From positions 1 through 31,118 of IMG/VR virus record IMGVR_UViG_3300046007_003204: 31,118 nucleotides of DNA. One strand, given 5' to 3'. Each line of letters begins with the position of its first letter. Within the stretch, counting starts at the first letter, position 1. This DNA is from a virus. Under the pieces are notes generated by a model that was not told where the DNA came from, did no database searches, and worked only from the letters and a program-made list of their open reading frames with translations. Of this stretch, positions 20,061 through 27,763 are shown piece by piece. Made by a program: the position numbers and the translations under genes.

Positions 20061-20096
20061 TGAACTTAGGAAATAGCTCTTAGGAGGTTTCATCAA

Positions 20097-20390
20097 ATGT
20101 CATATTTCGTAAATATGGATCCTGCGACCGTTAAGATGATCGTCGAACTCACTGCGGACGCTTATTCTTTCGATCGGTATGGTCTTCACAATTGGGCAAA
20201 GACTGCAGAAACTCTCCTGCTTCTCGGCTTTGATATGCATGAAACTATGGACCTTCTGCGCTCGAAGTATATGCGTTGGGCCGCTGATCATTGCCCGAAT
20301 GATCAAAATCTCGATACCGCTTTGGCTCGTTATATCATCGAAAACAAGCTCACGGTTTGGGGTCTCAAGCACGAAATCGCTTCTTGGTAA
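20097..20390 (+). CDS. Hypothetical helical protein, 97 aa
   Basis: ATG after TTAGGAGG. It is mostly helical (DPATVKMIVELTADAY, TAETLLLLGFDMHETMDLLRSK, LDTALARYIIENKL). No family recognised. The strong ribosome site, upstream promoter and C-ending codons suggest high expression early in infection. Confidence 0.65.
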   Translation: MSYFVNMDPATVKMIVELTADAYSFDRYGLHNWAKTAETLLLLGFDMHETMDLLRSKYMRWAADHCPNDQNLDTALARYIIENKLTVWGLKHEIASW

Positions 20391-20402
20391 TCAGAAGGAG
20401 AT

Positions 20403-20630
20403 ATGAAAATGATTCTCATGGAATGTGAAACCACGGTCACTCGCGCGAAGCGGGCGCTGCGCCAATTTCGGGACGTTTATTCGCTCCTCGGTCGATATCA
20501 AATTCAGGCCGATGATCGAGTGAAGCTGTCTATGTTTGTTCCACCCAAGATGGATATCGACCGTGCGAAGGAAGTTCTAATCCGAGCGACCGGCTCGCCG
20601 AATATTAACATCAGCATGAGGAGCGCGTAA
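20403..20630 (+). CDS. Hypothetical protein, 75 aa
   Basis: ATG after AGAAGGAG. A basic helix (VTRAKRALRQFRDVYSLLGRY) is followed by a strand-helix part (KLSMFVPPKMDIDRAKEVLIRATG). It resembles a small ACT- or ferredoxin-like half-fold, but no family is recognised. Confidence 0.6.
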   Translation: MKMILMECETTVTRAKRALRQFRDVYSLLGRYQIQADDRVKLSMFVPPKMDIDRAKEVLIRATGSPNINISMRSA

Positions 20631-20632
20631 TT

Positions 20633-21073
20633 ATGAACGGTATTAAATTTCCGGCAGGAACCTATTACGTCGGCGATCTTTGCTACGTGATGAATCACCG
20701 TTGGAATGAAATTTGTAAACTGACGATCATTGGTAATGACTGTTATGATGGATCGTTTAATTTGCCAAATGGAACTCGGTTTGCGATGTTTGCAACCAAG
20801 TACGGCGATGGTTCGTACCCGGATACAATTTCCGGTCAGAAAGTTGCCGTCGACAGCGGCACCGTAGGAATCGTTGCGGTCAAAGATACGACTTGGATAG
20901 AGCGTGTTGTCGAGGATCAAAAGCTCGGCATGATCGTAACCTTCGATGAACCTTTCTGGATCAGCTTCGAAGATTACTTCTTCAAGGTCGGCGATAAGAT
21001 CGAGATCGACACTTCCGGCGAGGATCGAGATTCTTATTGGGATGACGATTTTAATTGGCGTGAATCCGATTAA
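20633..21073 (+). CDS. Conserved phage protein of unknown function, 146 aa
   Basis: Follows the previous gene by two bases, with GAGGAG upstream. The pattern FPAGTYYVGDLCYVMNHRW, then LPNGTRFAMFATKYGDGSYPD and VDSGTVGIVAV, recurs in many phage proteins that I know only as hypothetical. It is a beta-rich domain with a conserved GDLCYV and KYGDGxY. The C-terminus is strongly acidic (SGEDRDSYWDDDFNW). No reaction is known. Confidence 0.65.
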   Translation: MNGIKFPAGTYYVGDLCYVMNHRWNEICKLTIIGNDCYDGSFNLPNGTRFAMFATKYGDGSYPDTISGQKVAVDSGTVGIVAVKDTTWIERVVEDQKLGMIVTFDEPFWISFEDYFFKVGDKIEIDTSGEDRDSYWDDDFNWRESD

Positions 21074-21079
21074 AATTAG

Positions 21080-21123
21080 TTTACTTTCACGATAGAATGA
21101 CGTATAATCATTTTATTGGTTAG
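21080..21123 (+). promoter_or_regulatory. Early-type promoter with conserved start region (P7)
   Basis: TTTACT (21080-21085), 17-base spacer, TATAAT (21103-21108), six bases, then ATTGGTTAG (21115-21123) at the predicted transcript start. It shares ATAGAATGA before the -10 with the promoter at 21528. Confidence 0.75.
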
Positions 21124-21143
21124 GCTATTCAGGAGGCTCTCTT

Positions 21144-21341
21144 ATGTTTTCCGCGACTGACTATAATATCAAGCGCGCTTATAATAATGGCCTCCTGTAT
21201 ATCCGTCCGTTCTTTTCAGAACGGTTTCAAGAATATTCGTTTATGATTGAAGACGATTGTCACATCATCGAATGTCATCTGACTCGTGAAGATGCTGTGA
21301 ACCGAATCAAGGAGGTCTGTGGTGCCGACGCCGAAGTTTAA
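21144..21341 (+). CDS. Hypothetical protein, 65 aa
   Basis: ATG after AGGAGG, directly behind an early promoter. It is a small alpha-beta protein: NIKRAYNNGLLYIRPFFSER, FMIEDDCHIIECHLT, then a helix REDAVNRIKEVCG. No family recognised. Confidence 0.65.
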   Translation: MFSATDYNIKRAYNNGLLYIRPFFSERFQEYSFMIEDDCHIIECHLTREDAVNRIKEVCGADAEV

Positions 21342-21540
21342 GTGGTTCATCCGCCATTTGCTGGAAGAGGGTGATGTTGGTTTCGTTGGTAAGGACCAGA
21401 CACCAGCCGTAGTTGCGGAAACCGCTCCGTTCAAAGAATGGATTTTTGTCTACCTGAACGGCGAGAAGATCATTCGACACTCTATCCATTTCAGTGAATT
21501 TTCTTTCGAGAAAAAGGATAAATTCACTTTTCAAGAGTAA
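21322..21540 (+). CDS. Hypothetical protein, 72 aa
   Basis: Starts at GTG (21322, or 21319) six bases after AAGGAGG, inside the end of the previous gene. The sequence shows PKFKWFIRHLLEEGDVGFVG, PFKEWIFVYLNGEKI and a charged tail with FSFEKKDKFTF. No family recognised. The next promoter overlaps its last codons. Confidence 0.6.
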   Translation: MPTPKFKWFIRHLLEEGDVGFVGKDQTPAVVAETAPFKEWIFVYLNGEKIIRHSIHFSEFSFEKKDKFTFQE

Positions 21541-21571
21541 TAGAATGAGGTATAGTTTCTTTATTGGTTAG
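21528..21571 (+). promoter_or_regulatory. Early-type promoter with conserved start region (P8)
   Basis: TTTTCA (21528-21533), 17-base spacer containing ATAGAATGA, TATAGT (21551-21556), six bases, then ATTGGTTAG (21563-21571). It drives the AT-hook protein gene, which has a strong AAAAGGAG site. Confidence 0.7.
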
Positions 21572-21599
21572 TCATTCAATTTGCGAAAAGGAGATTAAA

Positions 21600-22043
21600 A
21601 TGGTTTCTATGGATACTCTTTCGAATTCGGTCATGACCGGGATTTATAACCAAATCACCGGCGCGAATCTCACCAAGTTCCGCGATCATGCGACTGCTGT
21701 TCGTCGTCTGGACGAAGTTCTGGAACGCGAAGGGATGATTCTGATCTCGACGCCGACCGGCGTGGAAGCTGTTCAGCCTGCTACCGAGCCTCAGGACGTT
21801 CCTGTCGCGAAGCGTGGCCGTGGTCGTCCTCGTGCGGTTGAACTCTCTGGCGTCATCACGGTGCTCGCTTCGGGCGCCAATCGTCGTCGCTGGGGTTCCA
21901 CTCAGAAGCTGTTCGATCTTCATACGACCGGCCTGAATGTCAGTGAATATGTCGAGCTGGCTGTGAGCGTTGGTTTCAAGGCTGGTCAGGCGTATTCGGC
22001 TGTTCGTCGGGACCTGGCTCGCGGCGATATCGAAGTCGGCTGA
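21600..22043 (+). CDS. AT-hook DNA-binding protein, 147 aa
   Basis: Start ATG at 21600 after AAAAGGAGA. The N-terminal domain has TGIYNQITGANLTKFRDHATAVRRLDEVL (short pieces), a pattern also seen in other phage small proteins. A Pro-rich linker leads to an AT-hook KRGRGRPR at residues 71-78, followed by a helical C-terminal domain (STQKLFDLHTTG, SVGFKAGQAYSAVRRDLARG) that may be a winged-helix-like unit. AT-hooks bind the minor groove of AT-rich DNA. Its own strong early promoter and host-like codon choice suggest an abundant early regulator or nucleoid-acting protein. Confidence 0.65.
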   Translation: MVSMDTLSNSVMTGIYNQITGANLTKFRDHATAVRRLDEVLEREGMILISTPTGVEAVQPATEPQDVPVAKRGRGRPRAVELSGVITVLASGANRRRWGSTQKLFDLHTTGLNVSEYVELAVSVGFKAGQAYSAVRRDLARGDIEVG

Positions 22044-22056
22044 GGCTCTACCGTTT

Positions 22057-22148
22057 GCACCTGTAGCTTAATGGTAGAGCGAGGAGCTTATACCTCCTGA
22101 TCAGCGGACGGCTGAACGATCTCGGTTCGACTCCGGGCAGGTGTACCA
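22057..22148 (+). tRNA. tRNA with anticodon TAT (Ile) and long variable arm, CCA encoded
   Basis: Acceptor GCACCTG with CAGGTGT, D-arm GCTT/GAGC, anticodon stem AGGAG/CTCCT with loop CTTATAC, T-arm CTCGG-TTCGACT-CCGGG, discriminator A, CCA. Between anticodon and T stems is a long arm TCAGC-GGACG-GCTGA flanked by GATC repeats. It reads AUA, but a long variable arm is not expected for isoleucine tRNA. Confidence 0.75.
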
Positions 22149-22166
22149 AATTTAGAGGAGAATACG

Positions 22167-22505
22167 ATGCGCGAAATTATGATTCTCAGAGAGGTCAGCT
22201 CATACGACTCCGAATGGTTTACTAGAGAAACGGACGGTTGGTGGGAAGTTTCCGAAGAAGAGTTCCAATTTCTGCATAAGAATATCAAAAGATACGATTG
22301 GACTCTTTCGATTGTAGAAAGAATTCCCAGGGTTGATAAAGAAGTCTTCATTGCACAGGTCTCTGCTGAAGTCGCTAGACTTGAAAAAGAACGAGTTGCT
22401 CGAGAAGCAGCAGCTGCAAAACATCGCGCGAGTCAAGCCGCGAAGACTGAAGATCGAAAGAGGAAGCAGCTCGAGAAACTCAAGAAAGAACTTGGCGAAG
22501 TTTAA
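22167..22505 (+). CDS. Hypothetical coiled-coil protein, 112 aa
   Basis: ATG after TTAGAGGAG. The N-terminal 60 residues (YDSEWFTRETDGWWEVSEEE, then IKRYDWTLSIVERIP) form a small domain of unknown type. The last 50 are a charged, Ala/Lys/Glu-rich coiled coil (EVARLEKERVAREAAAAKHR and on). Function unknown. Confidence 0.6.
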   Translation: MREIMILREVSSYDSEWFTRETDGWWEVSEEEFQFLHKNIKRYDWTLSIVERIPRVDKEVFIAQVSAEVARLEKERVAREAAAAKHRASQAAKTEDRKRKQLEKLKKELGEV

Positions 22506-22525
22506 CAGGAAAGGATAATACTGCA

Positions 22526-22771
22526 ATGGAACGTAATACCTACGAAGATATGAAAGAATTCACCGCTCAATACGAACTGGTGATGAAGGAAATCGCAACT
22601 CTCAATATGCTCGCTGAGAAGCTCGGCGTGCCGCAGTATGCGCTGAGTCAAAATTCCGCGCCAATTGTCACACCTCAACCAGTAGCTAAGCCCAGGCCGC
22701 ACTGGAGTGATTCTAGTTGCTATGGTGGTGATTATGCCGATGACTGGGATAGCAGTTCGGCCAATTGCTGA
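22526..22771 (+). CDS. Hypothetical protein, 81 aa
   Basis: ATG after AGGAAAGGA. An N-terminal helical pair (YEDMKEFTAQYELVMKEIAT, LNMLAEKLGVPQYAL) is followed by a disordered Pro/Ser/Asp-rich tail that ends in Cys. No family recognised. The next gene starts 15 bases after it. Confidence 0.55.
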   Translation: MERNTYEDMKEFTAQYELVMKEIATLNMLAEKLGVPQYALSQNSAPIVTPQPVAKPRPHWSDSSCYGGDYADDWDSSSANC

Positions 22772-22785
22772 TAGGAGATTTCTCA

Positions 22786-23715
22786 ATGCGTATTGGTATC
22801 ATCGGTTCTGTCGCTTGTGCTACAATTCTGGAAAGAACTCCGAACGATATCGATCTAGTCGGGACATACGAAGACCTTCTGGAATATTTCCGTGGTACTA
22901 ATATCAAGGAAATGGTTCCGATGGACGGTGGTAAGAAGCTGAAAGTCGTTATAAACGTTGGTTATGGTCAACACGATATCTTTGATTGTGAAATCGCCTG
23001 GCCCGGATCGAATTCAGAAGAACTGTTGAATATCATTTTCGACGATAAATATTGGCATAAGTCGAGACCTGGGTCGGGTTCTGCTAGTGTGCGATATGCT
23101 ACTCCCGATATCTGCTACCTACTAAAAATGTCTCATAGATTCAAGAAGAATTCACCACACTTCTTGAAGACTAGGGCCGATATTCTTAAGATGCGGTGGC
23201 ACGGCTGCCGCATCCCGAAGGAATACAAAACATTTTTCAAGCGGCGCGAAAAGGAAGCTCTATCCTACGCTCATCCGAAACTGAATTCATCGAAGAAGGC
23301 GTTTTTCACTGACAATGTTCCATATGTCTACGATCACGATTCTATTCACGAAGCGATCGCTCTTTATGACGAACCGGCGTATAAGAAGTATCAAGTGGAT
23401 GGTGAAGAAGTCCTGACTTCGAAGAATAAGTTCTTCGCGTGTCATCATGGGGTTCGGCTGGCAGGTGTTTACGAGGAGGCCTGTGTTCTTGCGATTGAGC
23501 GCGCACTAGTTCCTCATCCCGATAAAAATACACCGGAGACAGCGTTCCTCAAGGCTTTGGAGAAGGTTTGTACATCTATCACTTCAGGTTGGTTTAGAGA
23601 ATTTGCCTGGGAACGCTACGATGAAGTCGTGAGAATGTACCACACTTATCCCTGTTATTGGAAACGATTCAACGAAGCTGTTAAAGAAGGAAAGGTGAAG
23701 AATCATGAGCAGTAG
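22786..23715 (+). CDS. Nucleotidyltransferase-fold protein, 309 aa
   Basis: ATG after AGGAGA. The start IGIIGSVACATILERTPNDIDLVGTYEDL resembles the GS...DxD signature of the polymerase-beta-type nucleotidyltransferase fold (Gly7-Ser8, Asp21 and Asp23). The following VRYATPDICYLLKMSHRFK and a long helical half with HEAIALYDEPAYKKY are phage-specific. It is distinct from the RlaP-type protein at 10060. The third catalytic acid may be in DIFDCEIAW. Substrate unknown; tRNA or protein nucleotidylation are both possible. Confidence 0.55.
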   Translation: MRIGIIGSVACATILERTPNDIDLVGTYEDLLEYFRGTNIKEMVPMDGGKKLKVVINVGYGQHDIFDCEIAWPGSNSEELLNIIFDDKYWHKSRPGSGSASVRYATPDICYLLKMSHRFKKNSPHFLKTRADILKMRWHGCRIPKEYKTFFKRREKEALSYAHPKLNSSKKAFFTDNVPYVYDHDSIHEAIALYDEPAYKKYQVDGEEVLTSKNKFFACHHGVRLAGVYEEACVLAIERALVPHPDKNTPETAFLKALEKVCTSITSGWFREFAWERYDEVVRMYHTYPCYWKRFNEAVKEGKVKNHEQ

Positions 23716-23893
23716 ACCTCCATCAGGAGATATGTGTTATTGGAGATTCAAAGGCACAGGTCCGTATAAATTCGGATATTGCACATATCTATCAGGCGGC
23801 TTGATTCGCCTTGGATCATATAATGGCGACACTATGGGTGGATCCATTGTAGATCCGTGGGAGATTGAATGGAAGCGTTATAGCAGATATTGA
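23705..23893 (+). CDS. Hypothetical protein, 62 aa
   Basis: Overlaps the previous gene by 11 bases; GAAGGAAAGG lies upstream. It is Gly/Tyr/Trp-rich, with CYWRFKGTGPYKFGYCTYLSG and VDPWEIEWKRY. Probably a small beta-barrel. No family recognised. Confidence 0.55.
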   Translation: MSSRPPSGDMCYWRFKGTGPYKFGYCTYLSGGLIRLGSYNGDTMGGSIVDPWEIEWKRYSRY

Positions 23894-23903
23894 GGAGAAT
23901 AGC

Positions 23904-24305
23904 ATGAAGAAAATCAAGAGTCTTGATACCTACGCTGCCGAAATGGAAGAAGCCTCTCGCGATGGTTTTCCATTCAAACCGGATGATATTATGGGTGTAT
24001 CATCGAAACAGTATCCTCCACCGAAAGGTCTAAATTCGGATGCGAAAGAACAGCATTTTCTAGTCTGGATTATCTATCAGGATTGGACTGAAAGAACTCA
24101 ACGAATCACTTTTTCTGATGAAGTAAATCCCGCCGAAGCTATTAACATGATGGTTGAACGGTTGATGAATGCTCCAAAAGTGCGACAGTTTAACATTGCG
24201 GAAATGTTATTCTATGGTCGTAAATCATTCGGTGTGGATTACGATCCAGATATTGCTTTCAAAAACTTAGGAGATATTCTACCAAATGCCGATGTTCAAA
24301 ACTGA
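23904..24305 (+). CDS. Hypothetical protein, 133 aa
   Basis: ATG at 23904 after TTGAGGAGAA. An N-terminal helix (LDTYAAEMEEASRDG), a strand-rich core (HFLVWIIYQDWTERTQRITF), a helix (PAEAINMMVERLMNAPK) and an acidic end. No family recognised. Overlaps the next start by 20 bases. Confidence 0.6.
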   Translation: MKKIKSLDTYAAEMEEASRDGFPFKPDDIMGVSSKQYPPPKGLNSDAKEQHFLVWIIYQDWTERTQRITFSDEVNPAEAINMMVERLMNAPKVRQFNIAEMLFYGRKSFGVDYDPDIAFKNLGDILPNADVQN

Positions 24306-24552
24306 TACATCCATTTTCAATTGTAAACCAGGTGGTCAAGTTCGTTTCATAAATGCGAATGGATATCCTGGTCAACTAGAATCTGCTCAACGTATTTTCT
24401 ACGAGGGAGAGATTCTTACCATCAAATCTGTAGAAATCAATGCTTGGAATTCATTATACGAATTTGAGGAATATGCTGGGCACTGGAATACTGTGATGTT
24501 TGAACCACATCCAGAACCTGAATGGGCGACTATCGAGCTCGGGTATAACTGA
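24286..24552 (+). CDS. Hypothetical protein, 88 aa
   Basis: ATG at 24286 (24292 also possible), with GGAG about 12 bases upstream. A beta-rich core (GGQVRFINANGYPGQLE, EGEILTIKSVEIN) ends with a Trp/Glu-rich tail. It looks like a small barrel. It is the last plus-strand gene before the head block. Confidence 0.55.
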   Translation: MPMFKTDTSIFNCKPGGQVRFINANGYPGQLESAQRIFYEGEILTIKSVEINAWNSLYEFEEYAGHWNTVMFEPHPEPEWATIELGYN

Positions 24553-24560
24553 TCAAGAAA

Positions 24561-24580
24561 AAGGGAGCCGAAGCTCCCTT
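24561..24580 (-). terminator. Rho-independent terminator after the major capsid gene
   Basis: On the minus strand AAGGGAGC-TTCG-GCTCCCTT is an eight-pair stem with a stable TTCG loop followed by TTTC, 28 bases after the capsid stop. It may also slow plus-strand transcripts, though these lack a T tract. Confidence 0.8.
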
Positions 24581-24607
24581 GAATTTCCTGAACTGAAGTT
24601 CTAACGA

Positions 24608-25933
24608 CTAGAAGAGGTTTGAAACCAGGCTTCTGCGATAGAAGACGTTCGAGTCGGCGGCGATAGAACCGTTAGAGTTAGTTGCACCAGCGGAGAGCGG
24701 GTTGGCAACGATGCCGTAACGGGTCTTGAAGCCTAGAGCTGGTTGGAACGAATCCGGACGAACGGCGCGAACCATTTGAAGCGGAACGTATGGGCAGTAG
24801 AAGATACCAGCGTCGTAGTTAGTCGCGCCCTTATAACCAACGACGAAGAAGTCGCCACCAGCGTAAGGATCGATATAGACCTTCATACGACCGTTTAGAA
24901 CACCAACGAAGGTATTTCCAGTATCGTCGGGATTTAGTCCGTTATTCGCATTAAGCGCAGGAGCATAATCCAGAACTCCAGCCATCATTAGAGCAGAAGC
25001 GACGTTCGAAGAACAGATAAGAATATTACCCTTCCCTCTACGAGTGGCTTTCGCTACAGCGTTGGCTTCGAGTTCAATCTGCATGAGCAGACCCTTGAAC
25101 TTCTCAACCGACCAACGACCGTTGGCGTCAACGTCTAGGTCGAAGGTTCCGGCGACAGTCGTACCAAGCGATCCACCCTTAGCGGAGATATAGATGGTAC
25201 GAGTAAACTCGCGGTTGATTTCGGCTAGAAGTTCAGCTGAAAGAATCGTGGAAAGCTCGGTTTCAGCATCGAGACCGTGAATGGCCTTGAGGTCTTGAGC
25301 AAGCTCGATTGAGTACTCAGCCTTTAGAGCGCGCGAACGAGCAGTTACCGAGACCTTTTCAATGCTGAATGCCATTTCGGCGAAATCAGTATTTGAAGCA
25401 GATCCAAGAGCTTCTGCCTGAGCAGTGCTCATTCCACCAGCGAAGTTATAAAGCTGGGTGTTTGAGCTTGGCTGGAAGGTAGTGTTTCCACCACCAGTGT
25501 GGGATTCGCCAATGGTATTCGAACCATCGCGAACAGTTGAATGACCTGTATTAGGTTCGTTATACCAAGCAATCGTTCCTGACTGGTTTGAGTAACGAGG
25601 CGTAATAGCGAAGATCAGGCCGGTAGGACCAGTCATCGGCTGAACACCACCAATGTCGTAAACCATAAGGTTCGGCATCGAACGGCGGATCAGCGAAATT
25701 AGGACCGGGTCATAATTCTGAACTCCACCAGTGACGTTAGTCGGAACTGGACCAGAAGCTTCCGAAAGGAACATGTGAGACATGTTAACATTTTCGCGGT
25801 CGGAGGCGATTGCTTCTTGAGTATTCTCAAGAAGTCGAGCCATGATCCCTACTTTATTTCGGGGTAGCTCTGGGAGATCTTCGTGGAATAGAATGTCATT
25901 CCATTTTTCTCTTACATCCAGATTAGCGTTCAT
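24608..25933 (-). CDS. 23: Major capsid protein, T4 gp23-like
   Basis: 441 residues, shorter than T4 gp23 (521). RLLENTQEAIASDRENVN, then DPVLISLIRRSMPNLMVYDIGGVQPMTGPTGLIFAI in consecutive short blocks, and EMAFSIEKVSVTARSRALKAEYS with a matching C-terminus, are the classic gp23 signature of the HK97-type T4 capsid shell. A probable prohead-protease cleavage site follows FLSE at residues 55-58, removing an N-terminal acidic peptide as in T4. A TCTAAATA late motif lies 35 bases upstream, AGGAGAA precedes the ATG and a terminator follows the stop, so the gene can be transcribed as a strong single unit. Confidence 0.95.
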   Translation of the reverse strand: MNANLDVREKWNDILFHEDLPELPRNKVGIMARLLENTQEAIASDRENVNMSHMFLSEASGPVPTNVTGGVQNYDPVLISLIRRSMPNLMVYDIGGVQPMTGPTGLIFAITPRYSNQSGTIAWYNEPNTGHSTVRDGSNTIGESHTGGGNTTFQPSSNTQLYNFAGGMSTAQAEALGSASNTDFAEMAFSIEKVSVTARSRALKAEYSIELAQDLKAIHGLDAETELSTILSAELLAEINREFTRTIYISAKGGSLGTTVAGTFDLDVDANGRWSVEKFKGLLMQIELEANAVAKATRRGKGNILICSSNVASALMMAGVLDYAPALNANNGLNPDDTGNTFVGVLNGRMKVYIDPYAGGDFFVVGYKGATNYDAGIFYCPYVPLQMVRAVRPDSFQPALGFKTRYGIVANPLSAGATNSNGSIAADSNVFYRRSLVSNLF

Positions 25934-25967
25934 TACTCAAATTCTCCTAATTGAAGCTCGTTAAATT

Positions 25968-25975
25968 TATTTAGA
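25968..25975 (-). promoter_or_regulatory. Late-type promoter for the major capsid gene
   Basis: The minus strand reads TTTCTAAATAAA; the TCTAAATA core is 35 bases before the capsid ATG, the expected distance for a T4-type late promoter (TATAAATA) with a short leader. Confidence 0.65.
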
Positions 25976-25987
25976 AAAAAATATCCC

Positions 25988-27040
25988 TTAAGAGATGATT
26001 TTTGCTTGACGTGAAATAGCTGATGCATATCCGCGGACTGTATCAGTTACTGGTGAGGTTTCCTTGAAATTCGACTTATCGCCGTCGACTTCACCAAGGA
26101 ATTGTTCGGAAAGAATATCTGAATCAGACTTCTCACGCTTTTCGGTTCCTAGAGCAACTTCCTGAATCGTTTGGAATTTACTCACGAACTCGTCGACGTC
26201 AGAATACTCGATATTCTCTGCAAGAGCGCTGAGTTTTTCGATGACTGAAAGCGGAAGACCTTCCACCATATCAGCAAAAGCCTCGGCGATTTGAAGCTGA
26301 ACAATTTCTTCATTCTGCTCTTTAATCTGAGCTAGAGCATCGGCGAGTTTCCTATTGCTTTCGTCTAGCTTAGAAGTAAGATCGTCTACAACGTCAACCT
26401 TCTCGGGAAGAACAATCTGATGCTCGGCAAGAACACCCGAAAGAGTCTCGATTAGATTTTCAGCGATTTGAACCTTTAGATTGGACTCGACGGCGACTTC
26501 GTTCGCGGCCATCCACTCTTCAGCGACATGAGTCAGATAAGTATCGACATCTTCTGAAAGCTCGGCACGAATTTCTTCGACTGCTTCCAAGAGCTCGGTT
26601 TCTTTTTCTTCTTCCAGACGGGCAACTTCAGTCGTGAGCTTGATATTTACCGCAGCTTCGAATAGATCGAACATACGATTAATTGCATCTTCCGAAAGCT
26701 CTAGGTCGGCAAACACATCGGCAATATCTTCACGCTGAACAGCGTAAGGCTTTACTGTGGTCGGCGCAACTACACCAGGAAGTTCGCCAGACTGATCGGC
26801 TGAACGCTTGTTCTTATCCTTGGAAAGGTTCGCAACGTAGTCGTCTATTTCTTTCGTAGAAAATTGAGCAAGAGCAGAAACTGCATTCGAGATCGCTTGA
26901 ACCTTCGTAGGAGAATCTTTCCCAGGAAGTTCACCACCTTGATCGGCACCGCGAGCAGGAGCTTTACCACCTACTGGTTCGGGAACAAACGATTGCTTGT
27001 CATCCGATTTGAATTCATTTAACTGTTTTCTAGTAGCCAT
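25988..27040 (-). CDS. 22: Prohead scaffold/core protein, gp22-like
   Basis: 350 residues, acidic and mostly coiled coil (SKLDESNRKLADALAQIKEQNEEIVQLQ in the middle, in register), lying between the protease and the major capsid gene as gp22 does in T4. The T4 scaffold is degraded by the protease during maturation. The first 100 residues carry two copies of a motif (A)DQ-G-ELPG at about 31-40 and 80-89, each followed by a basic/Pro segment and a helix. A CCTAAATA late motif lies 28 bases upstream, and the ATG follows AAGGAG. Confidence 0.85.
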   Translation of the reverse strand: MATRKQLNEFKSDDKQSFVPEPVGGKAPARGADQGGELPGKDSPTKVQAISNAVSALAQFSTKEIDDYVANLSKDKNKRSADQSGELPGVVAPTTVKPYAVQREDIADVFADLELSEDAINRMFDLFEAAVNIKLTTEVARLEEEKETELLEAVEEIRAELSEDVDTYLTHVAEEWMAANEVAVESNLKVQIAENLIETLSGVLAEHQIVLPEKVDVVDDLTSKLDESNRKLADALAQIKEQNEEIVQLQIAEAFADMVEGLPLSVIEKLSALAENIEYSDVDEFVSKFQTIQEVALGTEKREKSDSDILSEQFLGEVDGDKSNFKETSPVTDTVRGYASAISRQAKIIS

Positions 27041-27067
27041 TCGGAATGAATCTCCTTAATTCATAGA

Positions 27068-27075
27068 TATTTAGG
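27068..27075 (-). promoter_or_regulatory. Late-type promoter for the scaffold gene
   Basis: The minus strand reads ATCCTAAATATC; CCTAAATA is 28 bases before the scaffold ATG, in the short gap after the protease gene. Confidence 0.6.
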
Positions 27076-27082
27076 ATATTTG

Positions 27083-27763
27083 TTATTTTGAAACGTCCGT
27101 GAGCTTTTCAAGGAAACGATTCCAGGCTTTGAGCGCTGCGGTTTCATTGAGCTCGTTTTTGTTCAATTGCTTCAGATGCTTTTGTTCGTGGTCAATGTGT
27201 TCGGCCATCACCCAATTACCAGAGGCAATATCGTATACCCATTCAGCACCTTCCATGATACCTTTCACGTATGCAGAGGGAGCAGAAGGATCAGAAACGA
27301 TGTCGCCAGCAACCATAAGTCGGAAGTCGTCTTGAACTTCCATGATACCCATCGAGTTCTTCTTGAGCGATCCAAGACCACGCGAAGAAGTTCCGAGCTG
27401 CCCGCCAGATTCAATCAACTGTCGAGCAATCATGCCCATTGGAGTATCTACGATACGAGCCTTACCGACCCAGTTATCACCTTCTTTACGAAGAGATACA
27501 CAGCGGTGAGAGACTCGGTCTAGATTGATCGTCGGAGTTGGCGGATGATTGAGCTCTCCCCAAGCACGATTTTCATTGATATGAGAAGTCGTGTAATTGG
27601 TTACTTCGCGTTCCATGACTGAAGTCGGATAGATACGGCCATTGCGATTCTTGATGTTCGCTTGAAGGAAGATGCCTTCAATGAATAGAGCCTTCTTACC
27701 ATCGACTTCTTCGTAGAGGGTTTCTAGCTTTTGTTCGAAAACTTCGGTGATTAGTGTGCTCAT
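27083..27763 (-). CDS. 21: Prohead maturation protease, gp21-like
   Basis: 226 residues. GIFLQANIKNRNGRIYP, then AWGELNHPPTPTINLDRVSH (His73 and a second His at 86) and GQLGTSSRGLGSL (Ser126 or Ser127) are the T4 gp21 core, a serine protease with a herpesvirus-assemblin-like fold. It cleaves scaffold and capsid proteins after Glu during head maturation. The ATG overlaps the stop of the large core gene (ATGA), so synthesis is coupled. Confidence 0.9.
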   Translation of the reverse strand: MSTLITEVFEQKLETLYEEVDGKKALFIEGIFLQANIKNRNGRIYPTSVMEREVTNYTTSHINENRAWGELNHPPTPTINLDRVSHRCVSLRKEGDNWVGKARIVDTPMGMIARQLIESGGQLGTSSRGLGSLKKNSMGIMEVQDDFRLMVAGDIVSDPSAPSAYVKGIMEGAEWVYDIASGNWVMAEHIDHEQKHLKQLNKNELNETAALKAWNRFLEKLTDVSK

